Positions 7,001-8,069 of a stretch of 8,069 nt of DNA are shown here, in pieces (position 1 is the first letter of the stretch; each line of letters opens with the position of its first letter). Made by a program: the position numbers and the translations under genes. This DNA comes from an uncultured Bacteroidota bacterium (GTDB lineage: Bacteria > Bacteroidota > Bacteroidia > UBA7662), in assembly GCA_903856555.1 (NCBI GenBank), contig CAIOCC010000183.1, positions 1 through 8,069 of the forward strand, in the 5' to 3' direction. A model generated the notes under the pieces. That model saw nothing but the letters and a program-made list of their open reading frames with translations, was not told where the DNA came from and made no database searches.

Positions 7001-7406
7001 AGGCATTCCAGGCCGCCCATTGAACCGAAGAAGGCCCACGCAGTTTCAATCCCAAATCCAAGGACTTTTGTTCGAGGCTGGGTCCCACCAAGTGCAACAT
7101 CACCCTCCGCGCACCGCAAGCCTCCATTGCCAAGCACCGTTCGGCCTGCCCTTCTCGGTCTTCCCAGTCCGTAACCAGAACCAAATCCGGCACGAGGCCG
7201 CTTGGGATGCTCAACGCCTGGGATCCATCCAGCTTTTCGACGATATGGCCCCGCATTCGCCAGGCTTCCAGACGACTTTCCGGAAGCGGTGTTCCCCAAA
7301 CCAATAGATTCAAGCCATCCGAGGGAATCGAAGAGGCGGATGGCGAGGCGGCCTGAGGTGCGGATGGCGATGCGGATTGCGGCGTGGATTGCGATGATGT
7401 TGTCAT
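4026..7406 (-). CDS. 3-hydroxyacyl-CoA dehydrogenase-like / membrane segment / GH13 alpha-amylase fusion
   Basis: This is one uninterrupted frame of 1126 codons. The ATG at 7404-7406 was chosen because the upstream 80-codon extension is antisense to ridA. Residues 1-30 are a Ser/Pro/Ala-rich tail. Residues 31-263 resemble 3-hydroxyacyl-CoA dehydrogenase: a degenerate Rossmann-like half, then a clear C-terminal domain (MMNEAYRTL, AEDIDLGM, YGTNYPRGPLEW at 213-224). Residues 271-291 are one hydrophobic segment preceded by Arg263-Lys264, followed by SSVEA-A like a signal-peptidase site near 296. Residues 418-476 resemble a CBM48/glycogen-binding E-set. Residues 603-1010 are a GH13 barrel with all motifs: DYVANH (724-729), GFRHDATKH with nucleophile Asp805, acid/base Glu839 in QIGET, and SGNHD with Asp907. 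A C-terminal beta domain follows. The amylase should hydrolyse or rearrange alpha-glucans outside the inner membrane. If amylase translation instead starts at TTG 6621-6623, two gene products are possible. GH13 is certain; the single-chain fusion is not. Confidence 0.8.
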   Translation of the reverse strand: MTTSSQSTPQSASPSAPQAASPSASSIPSDGLNLLVWGTPLPESRLEAWRMRGHIVEKLDGSQALSIPSGLVPDLVLVTDWEDREGQAERCLAMEACGARRVMLHLVGPSLEQKSLDLGLKLRGPSSVQWAAWNAWPDSLQAEVWELVPGQSTPEVQAAWQNLGKALGMEFVFCPDHGGMVTPRVLACMMNEAYRTLDEGVAVAEDIDLGMRYGTNYPRGPLEWSRMIGTKRLVKALDAWHAAANQRNPQATDDVYRVAEGLRKASGVTSVLGWAVWLFYFVLGCFALGAWSSVEAANGPKGPLLPGRPSPVVLKGWESGDTTTVVLEDYLRKAGSLKDVRVPKGWSWSLSGDGQLLYLQPATPSTAATPSKEASSAVDRRPLWVLGLDLEGGQVLELPVKAPLHTEAVFGYRPKEGEQVDSVSVVGDFNGWNPRSHPMRWDPDNVEWRLRLRLPAGSYPYQLVVNGRWILDPANSARRDNGIGGVNSLLRLMPGGGPAPALDVLEEKEGMLRFGWAGRPGGALVFWENLCLARLEPDSNAGIASATEWNLNIPQEALQRTRSYLRIYTYGPQGPGNDLLLPLTKGRLVRDPDQLTRHDAEAQRMYFVFVDRFANGDSTNDRPVQHPEVHPKANYWGGDLQGVLNKIQEGYFDRMGINSLWISPIVQNPEGPYREWPKPNRMYSGYHGYWPISSSRVDRRFGDEDLLRRLIDTAHAHGINVLLDYVANHVHQEHPLLRQHPDWITTLDLPDGRKNIRIWDEHRLTTWFDTFMPSLDLERPEVYRTMSDSALYWLEQFPLDGFRHDATKHIPEVFWRTLTRKIKERIVGPQGRSVYQIGETFGSRQLIGSYVGSGMIDAQFDFNFYFDARSALASDATDLGLIRQSLEESFLYYGHQHSMGNISGNHDMPRFIAYASKALRFDEDPIAAGWDRQVEGVDSLGFDRLRMLQTLIATVPGVPVLYYGDEWGMMGAGDPDNRRMMRFEGLSRPEQETMEHCRRLMQVRSQSMALSYGSTHFLLDQPEALIMSRRYLQEDVWVVWNRSSKPLETVVDLNDPIAQRLRGNSIEGGANSNRGSALPLPRSVRDQLRSRFELNLLAGRGQVVHLGKGRYQIQIPPYSSAVLAHP
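6534..6596 (-). other. Membrane/signal-peptide segment linking the two halves of the fusion
   Basis: Residues 271-291 are a continuous hydrophobic run (including GWAVWLFYFVLG) preceded by Arg-Lys and followed by a small-residue region, SSVEA-A. In a free-standing protein it would be a typical Sec signal peptide: starting at the TTG at 6621-6623 gives an N-terminus M-R-K with cleavage near residue 296 of the fusion numbering. In the full-length protein it would act as a signal anchor, with the dehydrogenase-like part in the cytoplasm and the amylase outside. The motif GCFA contains a Cys, but it lies inside the hydrophobic core, so a lipobox is not convincing. Confidence 0.7.
6618..7316 (-). 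other. Degenerate 3-hydroxyacyl-CoA dehydrogenase-like domain of the fusion
   Basis: This covers residues 31-263 of the fusion. The expected NAD-binding glycine motif (GxGxxG after the first strand) is replaced by LLVWGTPLPESRLEAW (34-49). The region matching the catalytic-His segment HFFNP of the family reads AAWNAWP (131-137), with no His. The C-terminal helical domain, by contrast, is well conserved (171-242). The family normally oxidises 3-hydroxyacyl-CoA in beta-oxidation or butyrate metabolism, but this copy probably cannot do so by the classical mechanism. I recall related Bacteroidota sequences with an NGWP-like motif at this place, so it may be a divergent clade rather than a decaying gene. 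It ends where a free-standing family member would end. Confidence 0.7.
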
Positions 7407-7441
7407 GGGTTGAAAATACGAAATCCCCAGGCTTTGACCTT

Positions 7442-7449
7442 TATTTTTG
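7442..7449 (+). promoter_or_regulatory. Possible -7 promoter element of ridA
   Basis: TATTTTTG fits the Bacteroidota -7 pattern TAnnTTTG exactly and ends 5 bases before the ridA ATG, almost the same placement as the element before the desaturase. No TTTG lies at the expected distance upstream (about 7417-7423 reads TACGAAA), so the -33 element is missing or divergent. The whole divergent spacer between the fusion gene and ridA is only 48 bases (7407-7454). No strong match was found for the minus-strand gene; TATTTTCA, 5 bases before its ATG, has two mismatches. Confidence 0.3.
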
Positions 7450-7454
7450 GCCGC

Positions 7455-7841
7455 ATGCAGTCCATCCAAACCGACCTTGCCCCCAAACCCATCGGGCCTT
7501 ATTCCCAGGCCGTTCGGCACGGGGATACCTTGTTTATCTCCGGCCAAATTGCCTTGGACCCCGCCACCGGCGACCTCGTGCAGTCCAGCATCCAGGAGGA
7601 GACCCATCGGGTCATGCGCAATTTGCAAGCGATTCTCCAAAGCCAAGGCCTGGGCTTTGAGAATGTTATCAAAGCCAGCATCTTTTTGTCCAGCATGGAT
7701 TTGTTTGGGCCGGTTAACGCCGTTTATGGGAGCTATTTTACGGAACCCTACCCCGCCCGCGAGACCGTGGCCGTTCTGGGCCTGCCCAGAGGCGTGAATG
7801 TCGAAATATCGATGATCGCTGCCGTGCCGACTACACGCTGA
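7455..7841 (+). CDS. ridA: RidA family 2-iminobutanoate/2-iminopropanoate deaminase
   Basis: This 128-residue protein is the usual RidA length. RidA hydrolyses reactive enamine/imine intermediates such as 2-aminoacrylate, formed by PLP enzymes, to keto acids and ammonia in the cytoplasm. Typical segments are KPIGPYSQAV (11-20), FISGQIALDPATG (27-39), NLQAIL (56-61), VIKASIFL (71-78), PARETVAV (100-107) and LPRGVNVEISMIA (110-122). The carboxylate-binding Arg102 and Glu117 correspond to Arg105 and Glu120 of the E. coli protein, and Tyr16 and Ser29 also fit. The ATG at 7455 was preferred over a TTG at 7410, which would add 15 residues unlike the family and overlap the divergent spacer. Its last codons and stop lie in a 26-base tandem duplication. 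It is divergent from the amylase fusion and convergent with the PyrR-like gene. Confidence 0.95.
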   Translation: MQSIQTDLAPKPIGPYSQAVRHGDTLFISGQIALDPATGDLVQSSIQEETHRVMRNLQAILQSQGLGFENVIKASIFLSSMDLFGPVNAVYGSYFTEPYPARETVAVLGLPRGVNVEISMIAAVPTTR

Positions 7842-7877
7842 TCGCTGCCGTGCCGACTAGTGCAGGTACACGCTGAT
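7814..7877. repeat. 26-base tandem duplication across the convergent ridA / PRTase 3' ends
   Basis: GATCGCTGCCGTGCCGACTA occurs at 7814-7833 and again, identically, at 7840-7859, a period of 26 bases. The spacer CACGCT (7834-7839) recurs at 7869-7874 after a 9-base insertion (GTGCAGGTA), and a partial third unit starts GATGGCT at 7875. The first unit encodes the RidA C-terminus and its TGA (7839-7841). The second contains the TAG of the convergent phosphoribosyltransferase gene (complement of 7857-7859). Perfect identity over 20 bases suggests a recent event. Confidence 0.85.
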
Positions 7878-8069
7878 GGCTCCGTTATCGGGGGCAATCA
7901 CCACCTCGACCCGTTCCTGAATCATCGTTGCGAGGGATAATCCCACAAAGTCCGCATGCACAGGATAATCCTTGTGCGACCGGTCCACCAGCACCGCGCA
8001 TTGCAATTTGCGGGGGACGGTTTGCATAAAAGGCTTGAAGGCGTACAACATGGTTTTGCCCGAATGCGC
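7857..8069 (-). CDS. PyrR-like phosphoribosyltransferase, C-terminal part only
   Basis: The frame is open from the window edge (8069) to TAG at 7859-7857, giving about 70 C-terminal residues; the N-terminus lies beyond the window. The visible start, AHSGKTMLYAF, looks like the end of the PRPP-binding loop of type I phosphoribosyltransferases (D-D-x-x-x-[ST]-G-[KR]-T). The following CAVLVDRSHKDYPVHADFVG strongly resembles the conserved segment of PyrR ([20 protein letters not shown]-like). PyrR proteins have uracil phosphoribosyltransferase activity and, in some bacteria, regulate pyrimidine genes by binding RNA. Whether this one regulates anything cannot be told here. An ATG at 8049-8051 exists but would cut off the PRPP loop, so it is not the real start. 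It converges on ridA with 15 bases between the stops. Confidence 0.75.
   Translation of the reverse strand, partial: AHSGKTMLYAFKPFMQTVPRKLQCAVLVDRSHKDYPVHADFVGLSLATMIQERVEVVIAPDNGAISVYLH

Noticed and set aside
6657..7307. A 216-codon open frame on the + strand opposite the dehydrogenase-like domain
   Set aside because: No domain is recognisable and it is rich in Arg, His and Pro as antisense frames usually are; the minus-strand frame has clear family similarity.
7410..7454. A TTG start at 7410 that would lengthen RidA by 15 residues
   Set aside because: The added residues do not match RidA proteins, and the ATG at 7455 gives the standard 128-residue length.
7407..7646. An 80-codon upstream extension of the amylase-fusion frame
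   Set aside because: It is entirely antisense to ridA (7455-7646) or in the divergent spacer and resembles no protein domain; the ATG at 7404-7406 is a sufficient start.
7833..7877. Terminator between the convergent ridA and PyrR-like genes
   Set aside because: The region is GC-rich and repetitive but forms no stable stem followed by a T-run on either strand.
1..8069. CRISPR arrays, tRNA or rRNA genes, insertion sequences, riboswitches
   Set aside because: No spaced repeats, cloverleaf-like segments, transposase motifs or terminal inverted repeats were seen, and coding genes fill nearly the whole window.

Overview
The window looks like chromosomal DNA from a member of the Bacteroidota. This is inferred from gene content: an Omp28-like thioredoxin-fold surface protein, an Mrp ATPase in which the usual C-terminal CxxC is replaced by the sequence I associate with this phylum, a front-end fatty-acid desaturase without cytochrome b5, and promoter elements of the TTTG / TAnnTTTG type with no clear Shine-Dalgarno sequences. 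GC content is moderate to high for the phylum. I cannot name a genus. No mobile element, tRNA, rRNA or CRISPR array is visible, and no gene-free stretch exceeds 300 bases.

Layout. At the left edge (2-736, + strand) is the 3' part of an Omp28-like gene, followed by a short repeat and a strong intrinsic terminator that lies inside the last codons of pyrF. A tightly packed minus-strand block then runs from 7406 down to 808: an unusual 1126-residue 3-hydroxyacyl-CoA-dehydrogenase-like / GH13 alpha-amylase fusion, then a fatty-acid desaturase, mrp, a NifU-type scaffold domain gene and pyrF. The gaps are 20 and 5 bases, followed by overlaps of 4 and 16 bases, so the block is probably an operon. A good internal Bacteroidota promoter sits just ahead of the desaturase. 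Divergent from the block is ridA (7455-7841, +). It converges on the 3' end of a PyrR-like phosphoribosyltransferase gene (7857-8069, -) that runs out of the window.

Function. Mrp and the NifU-domain protein are a recognisable pair for Fe-S cluster assembly and delivery and are joined by an ATGA overlap. PyrF makes UMP, and the PyrR-like protein may also act in pyrimidine salvage or regulation, but it is in a different transcription unit. The desaturase modifies membrane lipids, and the GH13 domain should act on alpha-glucans outside the inner membrane. RidA removes reactive enamine/imine intermediates. The set is mostly housekeeping genes with no obvious common pathway.

The most interesting object is the fusion. 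It joins an apparently cytoplasmic dehydrogenase-like domain, lacking recognisable NAD-binding and catalytic motifs, in frame through one membrane segment to a complete, motif-intact amylase. It could be a genuine membrane-spanning protein, two overlapping in-frame genes with an internal TTG start, or a recent or artefactual merger.
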